A stretch of DNA of 64,000 nucleotides from Schistocerca nitens (GCF_023898315.1 NC_064619.1:299498150-299562149); one strand, 5' to 3'. Shown: positions 19,111 to 31,299, counted from the stretch's first letter. Notes: generated from the sequence alone by a model not told the origin. Numbers and translations: made by a program.

Positions 19111-20559
19111 CTCATTGGTTTCCAGTATTTGTGATTCATCCAGATAAGCCTTGCTGTGTTGATATTACGTCTGCTATAACTGAATTATAATCTAGCGTTA
19201 ACCAGCTTTATGTACATAAAATTTCGTATAATGTCATCAGCACTGGGTACGAATCTTAAGTTCGCCTAGCTTGGACTGTTCAAGTTCAGTAATTAACTTG
19301 AGTTCATCTGACCATCGTAACAGACAGTAATTGGTGCAGGTTGGAATAAACGAACACTCTTCCGCTCCCTCGACATTGACTGAGTCACGTTTTATTGCTA
19401 CAGTACCACAGTAGAGCATTTCAGAACAATGATATCGTTAAAAATGCTGACAGCGATAAACGATAACGGTAACGATAGTACTTTCAAGTCAGAATCTGTA
19501 GGTAGCGTCTAATAGCTTTTCCATTTCCTTCAACAGCGTAATACATCACAGGAGAAAAAAATTGAATCGTAAAGTTACTCTCGTAACTTCATGGGACGTC
19601 TCCACAACAGGAAAATGATTCCACTTATACGTAAACATAATTGCAACGATAGTGAATCTTTTAGATTACTAGTATAAAGTACTATTCGTCGCCTCTTCAC
19701 TTTTCGTAATGTTGCTCTAGCTGAAGAATACTGTAAACTTTTATGATTCTTTTATGGGTTTTACGTGGGAAACGAAACAAATAAATTTCAAAGTCAATTG
19801 TCGAACATTCTCTTTGAAGCCAACGAGATTCCAGTCGACCTGTGCACTATATTGGTTACACACCGTTTCCACGTTTCAAGCGAGATGCTTTTTTCTTTAG
19901 ATTCTGTATATTAATGAAGAATAGTTCTATCAGGAAATTTTGGCTAAAGATATTTCCCCCACTTGGTTATGTTATTCACTATTTCTTAGCAATGTGTCCC
20001 AGAACAGGATGTCCTGTTATCATCACTGCCTCACTACTGAATGTAAGCAGAGCGTACGCATACTACGACGAAAAAGACAGCGACATGAACGATGTTTACT
20101 TTCCACAAACACTTCTGTATTACACATGGGGCCATATTTCTAGTTTGGCAGCACGCACTGCAATGCAATAAGTCGCGTGACGAACTAGCATTTGCCTGGA
20201 AGTGTACTGTACAGTGTACCAGAGTCGGTATCGCTCCCACGCTATTTCATTCGCAGGAGGTCCGCGGCGAAAATGATTGACAGTAGATCGCAGTGTAGGT
20301 CGGCATTGCTCTAATTTTAATGTTGTGATGATATGTATTGGATTCAGCAATGAAGGGTATGAAAGAGTATTTCAGAGACTGCAACTACTCACAAGATTTG
20401 TTGACTTACTTAATAAAGCATCAAGTAATTTTTAGGAAGTCAACAAATTTTTTGACTTTTATCTATTTCAAAAGTATGAAGACATATTTCAGTCGCGCCC
20501 GATTATCCGTCATCATGGCTTTAAAAAGCTATACAGAATGTTTAAAGAAAGCGTCTCAT

Positions 20560-20741
20560 ATTACTGTAGGAGGCAGTACTGGTCAAAAATAGAAGGAAAG
20601 TTCCTATAATGGTAAGTATGGAAACCAATACCTGTTGAGACATGGGCCGTTGATCATCTAGGGTTCACAGTCTGCATTTTACTTACAGACCAACGTTCCC
20701 TGATTATGTACAGTATTTATTACAATCTTAGTCCATCTCCC

Positions 20742-20817
<76 letters not shown>

Positions 20818-21410
20818 CTCATCCCTTCTCGCACCACTTTTTTTTGCAGGTAGTAAGTAATATCTATACCAAGTTGGCTGAAATCAACCAGAAGTTTAAG
20901 AGGAGATTTTTACCCGTGGTTCTGTACGAGTAAGCGTATGTCACATGTATTTCTCACATGTTTCATTTTCTACGGAGCATGTTAATGATACCTCACCGCA
21001 ACGTTTCATGTGCGATGGTCGAGGTGTTCCGGTAGCACGGCCTCTTCTTCACCGGACCTGAATCCGTTGGATTTCTGGCCATGGGAACATTTAAAGCCAC
21101 TGGTGTATGTCCAATCCACCGACTGTGTGCAGACGTAATATGAGCCTGTGACCAATTAACGTCGCGCAATCATCACGAAGCCTTGAACTGCTAAGGAGGG
21201 CTGAAGGGTGTGTCAGGGTAACAGTATGCAGCACTGCCTACAGTGTCTTCTTCTAAATAACAAACGGGTGGGGCTGAGAGAACAGATAAGTTGGTCTCTC
21301 AACAGTTTTCCGTCTGTCAACAGGTTTCCCGACTACCATTATGGGAAGTTTACTTCTATTTTTAAACAGTACCACCTCCTGTAGGAATACGCGACACTTT
21401 TTAACACCCT
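20560..21410 (+). mobile_element. Mariner-like element, CCTACAGGAGG family, copy 1 (deleted)
   Basis: The ends are inverted: CTGTAGGAGGCAGTACTGGT near 20567 and ACAGTACCACCTCCTGTAGG near 21380. Between them, 21040-21130 gives SSPDLNPLDFWPWEHLKPLV, the third-Asp region of a DDE transposase. The upstream transposase is deleted; a (TC)n tract sits at 20750-20808. Copy 2 is at 40595. Confidence 0.7.
20738..20808 (+). repeat. C-run followed by (TC)n microsatellite
   Basis: About 13 C then roughly 29 TC dinucleotides, uninterrupted. Confidence 0.95.
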
Positions 21411-21654
21411 TTTTCTTGATTCGTATTTGAATTTGGATGAGAGTTACTTAGAGGACGCCCTAAATTGTTTTTAATTTTTGCGAACAATATGAATCAAACT
21501 GCTGGTCGAAATTTCGCTCTTCTCTAACGAATTTTTCTAGTTTCACGTCCGGTTGATGTGCCTAACAGGCACCAAAATACTGGATGAAAATTTTCTGTAT
21601 TATCGAATATAGCTTTTCTGGATTTACCTTGTGCTTTTGAAGTCTATAACGAAA

Positions 21655-21805
21655 AACGCGTTAAGTATGACGCGAACTTGCACTACAGAACAACCTGTTA
21701 CCACAAACTTTATTTTACATTCACATTCGTTAACTATGCCAACAAGCAACCAGATTTGTCACCTTGCGAGCTAACGTAAGCCTCGGGCTACTCTACAGGT
21801 AACTG
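21655..21805 (+). repeat. Unclassified dispersed repeat, copy A
   Basis: Resembles 38950-39112 by eye: GCGTTAAxTAxGxCGCGAAC, CTGTTACCACAA, CATTCACATTCxTTAACT and TAACGTA..CGGG.TAC blocks in the same order. No coding content. Confidence 0.5.
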
Positions 21806-21809
21806 TGAA

Positions 21810-23040
21810 ACAACAATCAAGCTTTCAAATCCCAACTGTTTAATTTTGCACGTCATCTGATACACACTACATCAATAATTTCTTTCTCTGCAAATCGTCT
21901 TCCACCTGACTAAGTTTTCTAAAAAAGATTGTGAGAAAAATAATAAAGTACATTCAGGTACTCATTTAGAGTTGACATATTTCACATCTTTGACGTCAAA
22001 GACACATCGAGGAACGTTTCGAAACAGTATTAAAGACCATCAAGTACTGGGGCAAAGAACAACGGTTATAAAACTTATATTTTTAACGAGCGTCTGAATC
22101 AACATGGTAGTTAAATTATGATAGCCGAAGGAAATCACTGCCAACTAACACTAGTGTATGGCAAGAGAATGTTACGTTGTTTCTCAATCAAACACTTTTT
22201 TCCCTAATCGCTTCAGCCATTTTCAGAGCAGTGAGGCTTTACAAACAATGAAAATTCAGTTGCAAAAGCCAAGTAGAAATTGTTGTTATATGAAAGATAC
22301 CACTACTGAAGTAGTATCTAAGGAAAAATTGCTGCATATATTAACAATGTAACCGTATTGTATAAATATATGAAACCCCACCACGCCAAACCAATTTCGA
22401 GCTTTCCTAACTCATCATTGGTGGCAATACGTACATTATAAAAAAATTGCGTTATTTATAAAGCTATTTGACATTGGTTACCGGTGTTCAAACGAATAAT
22501 TTTTGCCTGCCATAAAGACCGAGTCGAATTATTGTCGTTTTTTAACAAAGCAAATCGCCAAGCAGATGAAAGCTTACTTCTAAAGGGGAAGTTGTTGGAG
22601 TGTCTTAAAAAAATATCAAATATGATTTTAGACGATATTTTTTAAGTCACTGAACTGACGTACAGGTGTTTGGATAGCACTCTCTCTCTAGATTCCTAAT
22701 TTCTCATTATTTTCGGCGCCACTCTGATTTTTATCTGTATAATCTTTAGGGTTCAAAGCATAAAAATTGAGGGGACAATCAGTTAACAAAATCGGCGATC
22801 AGCTCCCAGTTTCCTAACACAATAGTGCTTTACTAGCCACAATTTTACTGGAAGATTCAAGTTTACGCCATTTTCTGCTTGTGGTATCAGAACCTGACTC
22901 ACCTCACCCGGCGCGGGAATTGAACCACGGCACTTCCAGGCATTTTTCATACTCCGTACAAATGCCTGGTCAGTTCTAAATCACGTTAACAGCTAGAAAT
23001 AATCGCAGGTTAACTATTTTAATGCGTAAGCTCTTCTTAT
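21810..23040. other. No gene seen
   Basis: AT-rich DNA with only short random frames. A B-box-like GGTTCAATTCCCGCGCC on the minus strand near 22910 may be a dead SINE head. Confidence 0.35.
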
Positions 23041-23064
23041 TACAGATAAGTTTTCATCATCACC

Positions 23065-23103
23065 ATCTTCTTCTTCTTCTTCTTCTTCTTCTTCTTCTTC
23101 TTG
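23065..23103 (+). repeat. (TTC)n microsatellite
   Basis: About 12 trinucleotide units just left of a SINE. Confidence 0.95.
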
Positions 23104-23119
23104 TAGTATAAAGTTGTTC

Positions 23120-23288
23120 AAAAAATGGCTCTGAGCACTATGGGACTTAACATCTGAGGTCATCAGTCCCCTAGAACATAGAACTACTTAAACCTAACTA
23201 ACCTAAGGACATCACACACATCCATGCCCAAGGCAGGATTCGAATCTGCGACCGTAGCGGCTCCAGACTGTAGCGCCTAGAACCGCTC
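23120..23288 (-). mobile_element. SINE, Leu-type head, 5'-truncated
   Basis: Flanked by TAAAGTTGTTC (23109-23119 and 23289-23299). The outer part of the head is missing, as expected for 5' truncation. Confidence 0.92.
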
Positions 23289-23329
23289 TAAAGTTGTTCG
23301 CCTATTCCGGTTCGCAGAGAAGTAACAGC

Positions 23330-24200
23330 CAAACTTTCCTTCTTCTTGTATCTTCTCCATTTTGTCTATGTGATAAAACTTCATTTCTTATTCTCCCTTC
23401 TTGCATTCTGTTCAGGTGAGAGCCATATTCCTGTACTTTGGTTTTTTGTATATTCTCGTTAATAAATGTCTAAATATTTCTGCAAACATACACAATCCCG
23501 ATGCAGACTTTTACGAATACTAGGAATCCCACTTCTGATCCCTGTGTCTTACTAGTACGCTTAACACTCTTCGCCCATGTATCTTACAATTAAAGCAAAA
23601 CAGGCAAAACAATCATTTAAGAAAATTCATACGTCTTTTTCTTTTCTCTCGTTTTCCCAGATGATGTTCTGATTGTTCAACTGGTACTTTTTCAGATCTT
23701 GATGGATTTCAAGATCAATATCTTAAATTATGTCACAGGCCTGGTATTTGTTGTGAGCACTGGCTCAGTAGGTATTTTATTTACGGATAATTTGTTAGAA
23801 CTGGATAATTTATTCTTAAATCCATATTCTTGGTCATTTGTGCGGAGATTTTCGTATTATATCCCGAGCAGATCTGCTAAAGATAATAAACAGACGTATG
23901 AGGGACATCCTTGGTCTGTTGAATAATAACCCGGTCATCAGCAAATATGCTTGTGATTAAGTACATTTGCCTGAGCTTCCATTCTCTAATTATATCTTCT
24001 ATGTATATAGTAAAGAGCCTAGGTGGTGAGCCACCATTCCTGATGTTCTCCTTCGTTGATACAGCTTTCTTCAGATGATAGGTTTATTGTTTTCAGTATT
24101 ACTTGTGCTCCATGCTGTAAGGCTTTGATGACATCCGCAAGATGCAGATGGATTATGAACCCTACACCCACACTCTGCCACCCCTCAAAAAATTATTTTA
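23330..24200 (-). pseudogene. LINE reverse-transcriptase relic, antisense
   Basis: Minus strand near 23930-24060 gives PPRLFTIYIEDIIREWKLRQ and then an F-ADD-like block (SIFADDRVII), the RT palm region of RTE/R1-like LINEs. Upstream DVIKALQHGAQVILKTIN (24080-24140) fits. Frameshifts and stops throughout; limits approximate. Confidence 0.6.
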
Positions 24201-24825
24201 GCACAACTGTTTGTTTATTTACATTTATCGGGTTACAAATTTACAAATTTCACATCTAACTTCCGAAGAATGTGGTAGCATGAAAATTAAGGGTCTCAAA
24301 AATGTGAAGGAGTTCTATAAATTACAAGCTACGTTTAACACAGCATATTTTCAGTTGCTTGCGTAAAGGGTTGACTACGTGGATGGGCTTACGGCCCGAG
24401 TGCTAAATTTCTAGGCAACTAAAGGCCCACATTCTGTGGCTCACCATAAGCCTACTTTCTATCAATAATAAATTCGACAAGGTTCGTAACTCGACAGCTA
24501 GAAGCAGCAAACCACAGAAAGTTGAGAAAGGAAAGAGAGAAAGGGAATGACACTCTGAAGAAAAAAAGACTGACTTCTTCAACAACTGCAGGAAACCTTC
24601 CTCTTCGCCCAGATTCGTTTAATTTGTTCAGATCTCTGTTTCGCTGTTCGATGCTACGAAGCTGTTTTCTTTTTCTCTCTCATTCGTTCCTGAAGACCAC
24701 AACTGAAGTTTGTTCCTAAATAAATTCATATTACGTTTTTCCGTTACGTTCATGTTTGCTTCTTTGAGGTCTTTATAAAATCATATTGGTTATCCTTCAG
24801 CTTCATAGTTTCACTGAAAATTGAT

Positions 24826-25057
24826 TGCTTCGTCGGTCTGTCATATCGCATTCTAAGCCAGTGTCAGATGAACGACCGTTTTCTTTTACGCGTTGTATGT
24901 ATTACGTCCCCTACATCTTCATCTTCACAGGTTTCTTTGACTGCTCCTGGCCTGTTGTTGTCTTATCTGTTACCCTTTGAGCAGTTATGTTTCTCACCAG
25001 TCTTCTTTCTCTTTTCACTATTTTGTTTATGCCACCTTCTCACACGAAAATAGTGTT
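24826..25057. repeat. Direct repeat, left copy
   Basis: Almost the same sequence recurs at 25591-25821 in the same orientation, from TGCTTCGTCGGTCTGTCA to TTTCACTATTTTGTTTAT and beyond. A 6-bp CATCTT expansion and a few substitutions separate the copies. No recognised protein on either strand. Confidence 0.85.
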
Positions 25058-25339
25058 TCGGCGTATTGTAATAGTTAATTTTTGTTTACCACGATAAAAA
25101 CTTTTTCTTGCATATATTTTTGGTGTTCTGGGATGCAGTATTCATCGTATTTGCTCTTACCTCTAAACTGACTACCTCACTGTTGCCTTTGCTTAGCCAT
25201 TAACACGAATATTTAAATGAGCTAACTGCCTTGATTTTGTTTTGATTTAAGAGCAATTTATTTGGTCAACTGTTAACGTTTATTATAAACTGCACTCTGA
25301 GAAAAAATTTATTAACCGCTTGAAAAATCAGGTTTCCTA

Positions 25340-25425
25340 GAGGGTATTACTATTGTTATTATTATTGTTGTTGCTATTATTAACATCACGATCATGATTA
25401 TCATCATTGTCATCAATATCATTAA
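25340..25425. repeat. (TTA/TTG/ATC)-rich simple sequence
   Basis: Imperfect trinucleotide repeats between the two copies of the direct repeat. Confidence 0.8.
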
Positions 25426-25590
25426 AACAGAATATATCTGTGACGCATTTAAAGTGTCTGCGTCGGCAAAAAAATTTCAAATTATTATTTGATCCAGTAT
25501 TTTCAAAGGAAATAAGTCGTCTACCCATAATCGGCCCTTGACCAAACTAGCTTGTTCTTGTCAACAGTTGCTATCTATTAGTTGTTTCAC

Positions 25591-25821
25591 TGCTTCGTCG
25601 GTCTGTCACATCGCATTCCGTCGCAAGCCAGTGTCAGATGAACAACCGTTTTCTTTTACGCATTGTATGTATTACGTCCCCTACATCTTCACAGGTTTCT
25701 TTGACAGCTCCTGGCCTGTTGTTGCCTTGTCTGTTACCCTTTGAGCAGTTATGTTTCTAACCAGTCTTCTTTCTCTTTTCACTATTTTGTTTATACCACC
25801 TTTTCACACGAACATAGTGTT
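25591..25821. repeat. Direct repeat, right copy
   Basis: Partner of 24826-25057, about 765 bp away. Confidence 0.85.
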
Positions 25822-26224
25822 CTTCAATTTTACCCCAAACAGTTAGTTTCCTAGCTGAGACAGTTCTTTACCGAAAGAAAATCTTTCCACATTCGTGGTA
25901 AGACTCGAAGTTAAAACGGACTATTGTTCCTGTCAGAAAATTTGTACTCTCACACTTCTTCCTCTCTGGAGAGTTACGAAAAGTGAATCAGTTTCAGGTT
26001 GGTTGTTATTGCTTCTAGTGTTATTAATTTACAGAAAATAACTTCACGTTACACAGTCACAGAGGTTGGCATATATAGTAATTACAGAGACTTCCTCACA
26101 AGGAGTGAACAGCTAACAGGCTAGGTAAAGCAGAATTCAAATACCGAAATTTATGCTAATAAACAATTGTTCGTCCTAAATTGTTAGTAAAAATGAAGAA
26201 AATAAGGGACCATAAATACACTCC

Positions 26225-26390
26225 AGAAAGCGACAGAATAGACTACCTCGTGACGGCGTTCCATAGTCCAGTATAGAACATAATCTCTAATTATTTTGCG
26301 ATATACTCCACATGTTGTGTTTAGTAAACGTATCCCTCTGTAATTCTTTTAGCAGGGGAAAGTGGTCCAAAATGCGCAAAAATACGTAGT
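26225..26390 (-). pseudogene. LINE RT fragment, antisense
   Basis: Minus strand gives KNYRGIRLLNTTCGVYRKII, the NYRGISLLNxxYKxxS block near the start of RT domains of RTE-like LINEs. May be the upstream part of the relic at 23330-24200. Confidence 0.5.
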
Positions 26391-26919
26391 AGCTTTATTT
26401 TTAATTTAGTTGCTGACAGGATCATATAGTCGCTATACTCCGTCTTGTTTTTGTTACCTACTGCGAAAGCAATATGCGAACCGGCCTTCAGATGACACCT
26501 CCGAGTACGACATCGGATGAGTGCAAATAATACTGTTTATGTTGATACGTAACAAAGTTTTCACACTAGGGATCTAACAAAGTGCCGTCAAAATTTCCTG
26601 TACCTGAGAAACGACTCCACATGTCATCGTTTAGTTTTATAAGGGCCCTGGTAGGTATGAAACGGTACATAACAGAACAGTTTATTTACGATTCTCTTGT
26701 AACCTACAGATATTTACTTAAGAATGTAGTTTTCCTTTAGTAACAGAAAAGTGGGCTAGTACACACCGGGAGACCAGACTTTATTGCAGAAAGAAGTCGC
26801 ATTCCTACCCAGCAACTCGGAAGTTTTGTTTGCTGAACTACCAGCCAAATCAGTGTGTGAGACACGTAAGAAATCTGTATGGTATGGACTACCTACATTA
26901 TTTAACGTACCAAATATGC

Positions 26920-27110
26920 GCCGGCGCAGTGGCCGAGCGGTTCTAGGCGCTACAGTTTGGAACCGTGCGACCGCTACGGTCGCAGGTTCGAATCCTGCCT
27001 CGGGCATGGATATGTGTGATGTCCTTAGGTTAGTTAGGTTTAAGTAGTTCTAAGTTCTAGGGGACTGATGACCTCAGATGTTAAGTTCCATAGTGCTCAG
27101 AGCCATTTGA
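26920..27110 (+). mobile_element. SINE, Leu-type head
   Basis: Full length with an 11-bp target duplication ACCAAATATGC (26909-26919, 27111-27121; the last bases of the tail overlap it). B box GGTTCGAATCC intact. Confidence 0.94.
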
Positions 27111-27524
27111 ACCAAATATGCCACCGCACCTGTATCTGAAGGGAGAACCGCAAAGATGTCATAATAATGCATAAAAAGCAATAAAATTGTTCAACAGAGA
27201 AGAAACCAGTTTCAATAGTCACTACATCTGAGCCACAAATGGCAAGAATCTTCAAGACAGTTGCTTTTGAAGCAGAAGTAATTACACTTCCAAAAATATT
27301 CGTGTGTAAGAAAGTCGAGTGAAGTGTTAGAATGGGCGAATCATTATACTCCATAAAAAATTTTTTAGGTGTCAATGAAAATGACAATCATAATAAAAAA
27401 AAAACAGGCAAGAACGGAAATAGGCTATACGCTTCTCTTGCACGGAAGAGACTATGTATTTATATTCCCTTGCGGAGTAAACTGCAATTGTACACACATT
27501 CTAAACTATTTCTTCACGAATAAG

Positions 27525-27755
27525 TTACCGAGGGAGTTGGCGCAGTGGTTAGGATACTGGACTTCAATTCGGGAGGAAAACGGTTCAAATCCGCGTCTGG
27601 CCATCCTGATTTAGATTTTTCGTGATTTCTCTAAATAGCATCAAGGCAAATGCCGGGATGGTTCCTGTGAAAGGGAACAGCCGAGTTTCTTCCCTAATCC
27701 GGTGGGACCGATGACCTCGCTGTTTGCCCCTCCCCAAAATCAACCAACCAACTAA
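27525..27755 (+). mobile_element. SINE, same type as 16580
   Basis: Plus-strand head GAGTTGGCGCAGTGGTTAGG, B box GGTTCAAATCC, then GCCGGGATGGTTCCTGTGAA and GACCGATGACCTCGCTGTTT, ending in CCAACCAACCAAC-like repeats. Confidence 0.88.
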
Positions 27756-27759
27756 CGAA

Positions 27760-28255
27760 GAAGTTGTAGCTTACGTCATTGAATCAGTGAAATTTTACTT
27801 TTTTTACATTTATATCACAATTCATTTACCTCGGTAATTTACTGAAACAAAAGTATAACAAATATTTCGTTAACTAAGTAGAAAAATAATTCAAAAGTAC
27901 GTTATGCTTACGACACATGTGACTGCCTTGTCACCGCTTGCAACAGTAGTGACGCTCTAGCTGTCAAACGGTGGCAACTTTCACACCAGAGTGTGTTGCA
28001 ACTATAGATTGTGATCATAGTGTTTGGTTTATTTGATTGCTTGTGGTGGTTGCACTTTGCCCACAAGGCATTAGTCTTTACCTGGTTCCATTTTTGTGAG
28101 CTGCGACGCGGTAAACCATTGTTGAAGTAAACGAAACCAACCTTTCTGTTAGAAAATTTTCAATATTGTGCATTGGTGGCTACTTGGGCGAAAGAGGTGC
28201 TATCAGGGAGATATCTTAGAAGGGTAAGCATTTAAACCTATAGCAATATTTTGAT

Positions 28256-28258
<3 letters not shown>
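27760..28258. other. No gene seen
   Basis: AT-rich; no convincing frame or known repeat. Confidence 0.35.

Positions 28259-28332
<74 letters not shown>
28259..28332 (+). repeat. Compound (TG)n(AG)n microsatellite
   Basis: About 14 TG then about 22 AG units, uninterrupted. Confidence 0.95.
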
Positions 28333-28334
<2 letters not shown>

Positions 28335-29029
28335 AAGCTTACGCGTGTGTTGAAGAAGGCAAATATCGCCTGCTGAAATACAGTGCGTCTACTTATAAAA
28401 AGCCTATTAGAAATTAAAACAGTAGCTAGCGACATCAATTACCATTTTTTACAACTGAATTGTAATATTCTAAGTTCCTGGAAATAATTTGCTAAAATTT
28501 TTTGCATATTTTTAATTTGTTACGATTACACTTTTAACAATTAATTAAGGTATAACATTATGCTATAATTAATGCTTACCCTAACAATTTATTAGAAAAA
28601 ATAAAGAAATAGCTCTACGAAGAGAAAACGTGTGTTATTTTGTCCTTCTTGGTAGCCCATAATGACACTCTGCCAACATTTTTGAAATTATGAATTCATA
28701 GCGAAACTAATTTTTTTAATGTTGAATTAGTTATACATTTGCTACTCTAGAAACCTCATTCTAAGGTAAAAGTTGCCTTTACATAATTTTAAATGTCATA
28801 CATGTAGCAATTAACTGTTTAGTATGTAATTTCGGACCAGTTTCCACCACTTCTGTCGCCTTTAATTTAGATCCAGATATCATTGGAGCTCGCCAAAGAA
28901 CTCCAATCATTATACTGGCGATAGCAGCGGAGTGCCAGAGAACGTTATAAAATGATAGGGTCGGTGTCCTCTGTGGCACAGTTTGATTTATTGGAGTTTA
29001 TTTCTGTGCCAGCGACACGGCGGCGTGTG

Positions 29030-29440
29030 TTGAGGCACGCAGAGCGGCCGCGCGGCTACAGGCGGCGTATATCTGGGCGCGCTATTTATCTGCCGCTGCA
29101 GCGCTGCTCCACGCCCGGCGCCAGTCCTTTTTTTCCTATTTCTCGTGGCGCTGCTCGCAGTATTTCTTTTAAGGCGGCGCGCCGGCACGCGGCAGGCATG
29201 TGTGCGGTGTGCGCGCTATCCGCGGCGTTCGCCCCGCCCCCGGCCCGCGCGCCCGCCACCCATTGGTCGGACGCCCCGCCCCGCGCCTCCCGGTCCCGCC
29301 CACTTTGTTTATGGTTAGTGCAGCGGCCGCCGCTATAAATTCCTGCAACAGCCTGCGCACCAAGTCCAGCTATCTCGCGACGTGCCCTCAGAATTCTTTC
29401 ACACGAGAGGCGTATCAGTCAGGTCTCGGTAAACGCGCGC
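29030..29440 (+). promoter_or_regulatory. CpG-rich island with CCAAT, GC boxes and TATA box
   Basis: About 400 bp of very GC- and CpG-rich DNA. On the plus strand: GC boxes CCCCGCCCC (29232-29240) and CCCCGCCCCG (29274-29283), an inverted CCAAT (ATTGG, 29262-29266), TATAAAT (29334-29340), then a start expected near 29365. A TCAGTC initiator-like site lies at 29415 and a good donor CG|GTAAAC at 29428/29429. The transcript would have no long ORF, so this could be a noncoding first exon. On the minus strand, ATAAATAG at about 29083-29091 could serve a divergent start towards tup. Elements seen; activity inferred. Confidence 0.6.
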
Positions 29441-30147
29441 GCTGTCAGAAATTTTGCACGCTGGTGCCAAAGTACCTCCTCACGTCTGCAAGGACTGTAA
29501 CTTCTCCCCAGTCCCCTAAATGCATTCTGCTGAACGTACGCAACCTCACTGAGACTAAGATGTACTGCAGCTTTGACTAAGTTACCTTTGCCGTATTTTT
29601 AATCTCGAGTGCAGAATATGAACAGTAAACAGGATAAAAATAATTTGTATTGACCGCTGCCGAAGAAAGAAAAATCTTCACTGAAACGTCGAAGCTCGGA
29701 AAAACCGCTTTTCTGGCTGGCCACGGATCCATCCGATATATCTACAACGGATAGGGAAACGGCTAAGGCAAGCCTGTGAATGTAGTGCACTCCGGAGCAC
29801 GTTGTTTTACAACGGCTGATCGAGATCTAACGGGAAGTTTTTGTAAAGAATCTTTATTTATTCATCAACATCAACTTCGTCCCCTCCAATGTAATACCCC
29901 TTGGATACGATACACCTGAGCCAGCGCTTTTTGCATTCTTGGAGGCACCTCTGGAACTTGCTTTTCGTTACGGTCTTCAGCTCCTTCAGCTTTCTGCTAT
30001 CTCGCTAACAGCGGAAACACTACGTACTTTCATGGACGGACTAAGCGACCATAAGACAGGAGCTCATGACGCACTATCCCATTGTAACTGAAGGAAACAT
30101 TGGCGAGACGTTTCACATGTGATCGAAGTACTCGAATTTTTTTCGGT

Positions 30148-30348
30148 CAGCCTGCCCATGTGGCCAAGCGGTTCTAGACGCTTCAGTCTGGAACCGCGTG
30201 ACCGCTACGGTCGTAGGTTCGAATCCTGTCTCAGGCATGGATGTCTGATGTCCTTAAGTTAGTTATGTTTAAGTAGTTCTATGTTCTAGGGGACTGATGA
30301 CCTCAGATGTTAAGTCCCATTGTGCTCAGAGCCATTTGAACCATTTTC
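30148..30348 (+). mobile_element. SINE, Leu-type head
   Basis: Flanked by TTTTTTTCGGT (30137-30147, 30349-30359). Full head and tail. Confidence 0.92.
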
Positions 30349-30415
30349 TTTTTTTCGGTATTGGCTCCTTGGCAGTTTCCATTGGGACGATTTGGCCTTG
30401 GTTTCGACATTATAC

Positions 30416-30454
30416 GGCTGGTCCCGGCGGAGGTTCAAGTCCTCCCTCTGGCAT

Positions 30455-30534
<80 letters not shown>

Positions 30535-30626
30535 TGTGTAGGATAATTTAGGTTAAGTATTGTGTAAGCTTAGGGACTGATGACCTTAGCAGTTAAGTTC
30601 CATAAGATTTGATACACATTTGAACA
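30416..30626 (+). mobile_element. SINE, fifth head type with (GT)n inside
   Basis: Flanked by TTCGACATTATAC (30403-30415, 30627-30639). The truncated head has B box GGTTCAAGTCC, a (GT)n tract of about 85 bp follows, then AGGGACTGATGACCTTAGCA and CACATTTGAACA. Related copy at 56524. Confidence 0.92.
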
Positions 30627-31299
30627 TTCGACATTATACCCGTGTACCCACGTTCCGTGGTCGTTAGAAGTTCTGGATCGTTGTCTACTTTATTCAGCAA
30701 TTCCTGAACGATGTTACGCAACATCGTTTTTGGTCGAAATTCAACAATTTCGAAACAAACTTTGCTGCTACATGTTTAATGCTCAAGACATCCGAAAACA
30801 TTGCTTGGAATGACCCAGAGAAATACCAAAATCATCAGCAACCTCTCGATGGTGATTCGGCGATTTTCCAGAACCATTTTCTTTACTTCTTCCGCACTGT
30901 CGTCAATAATTGATGCGCTAGGGCGTTCAGGGCGTTCGTCGTCTTGAATGTTTCCTCGACCCTCTTTGAAACGCTTATACCACTCGTTAACTCTTGACTT
31001 ACACATAGTAGATTCGCCAAAAGCCACAGTCAACTTTTCGAGTGCGAAGCTGCACTGTATTCCATTCTTCGAGCTAATTGCAATTCTAATTCTTTTATCC
31101 TTCTTTTTCGGAAGAAAAATTCTCCAAGACTCGAAAACAGTTATACCCTTTTTGACTGTCAACAGTAAACTAAATTTTCAAAACAGCTGAATCTTCAGGA
31201 ACACGTGTAACAACAAGACGAAAAAATTGAAAATCGGATACACAAAGCCTACGAAATTAGAAAATTCCAGTTATTCTTTGACCACGCCTCGTACGCATA

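Larger units (their letters stand above)
29850..31162 (-). pseudogene. Mariner transposase, fragmented
   Basis: The N-terminal open frame (30776-31162) holds FALEKLTVAFGESTMCKSRV, NEWYKRFKEGRGNIQDDERP and VKKMVLENRRITI (the HTH region). It then continues in other frames: SQWKLPREP between the two SINEs (30360-30415), HELLSYGRLV, and the C-terminal KRWLRCIVSKGYYxGGDE-like end near 29880-29940. The segment carrying the second and third catalytic Asp is deleted. Confidence 0.75.
29830..31291 (-). mobile_element. Mariner element, internally deleted, with two SINEs inside
   Basis: The right end has CGAGGCGTGGTCAAAGAATA inverted at about 31270-31291, next to a TA (31292-31293). The left end is worn. 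The transposase is on the minus strand. SINEs at 30148-30348 and 30416-30626 each have their own target duplication. Confidence 0.75.

Noticed and set aside
23065..23103. CRISPR-like or satellite array
   Set aside because: Plain (TTC)n microsatellite; no spacer-repeat structure anywhere in the window.
26935..27005. tRNA gene
   Set aside because: A and B boxes are intact, but the sequence continues into the SINE tail and is flanked by target duplications; no full cloverleaf with paired acceptor stem.
26756..27007. ORFs beginning MPEAGFEPATVAV (also at 18438, 42179 and elsewhere)
   Set aside because: They are the antisense of the Leu-type SINE head; repeated wherever the SINE occurs, not proteins.
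29200..29580. 126-codon plus-strand ORF in the CpG island
   Set aside because: Starts upstream of the TATA box; low-complexity Pro/Arg/Ala content typical of GC-rich DNA.
30297..30551. Poly-Cys/Val frames
   Set aside because: Translation of the (GT)n tract in a SINE.
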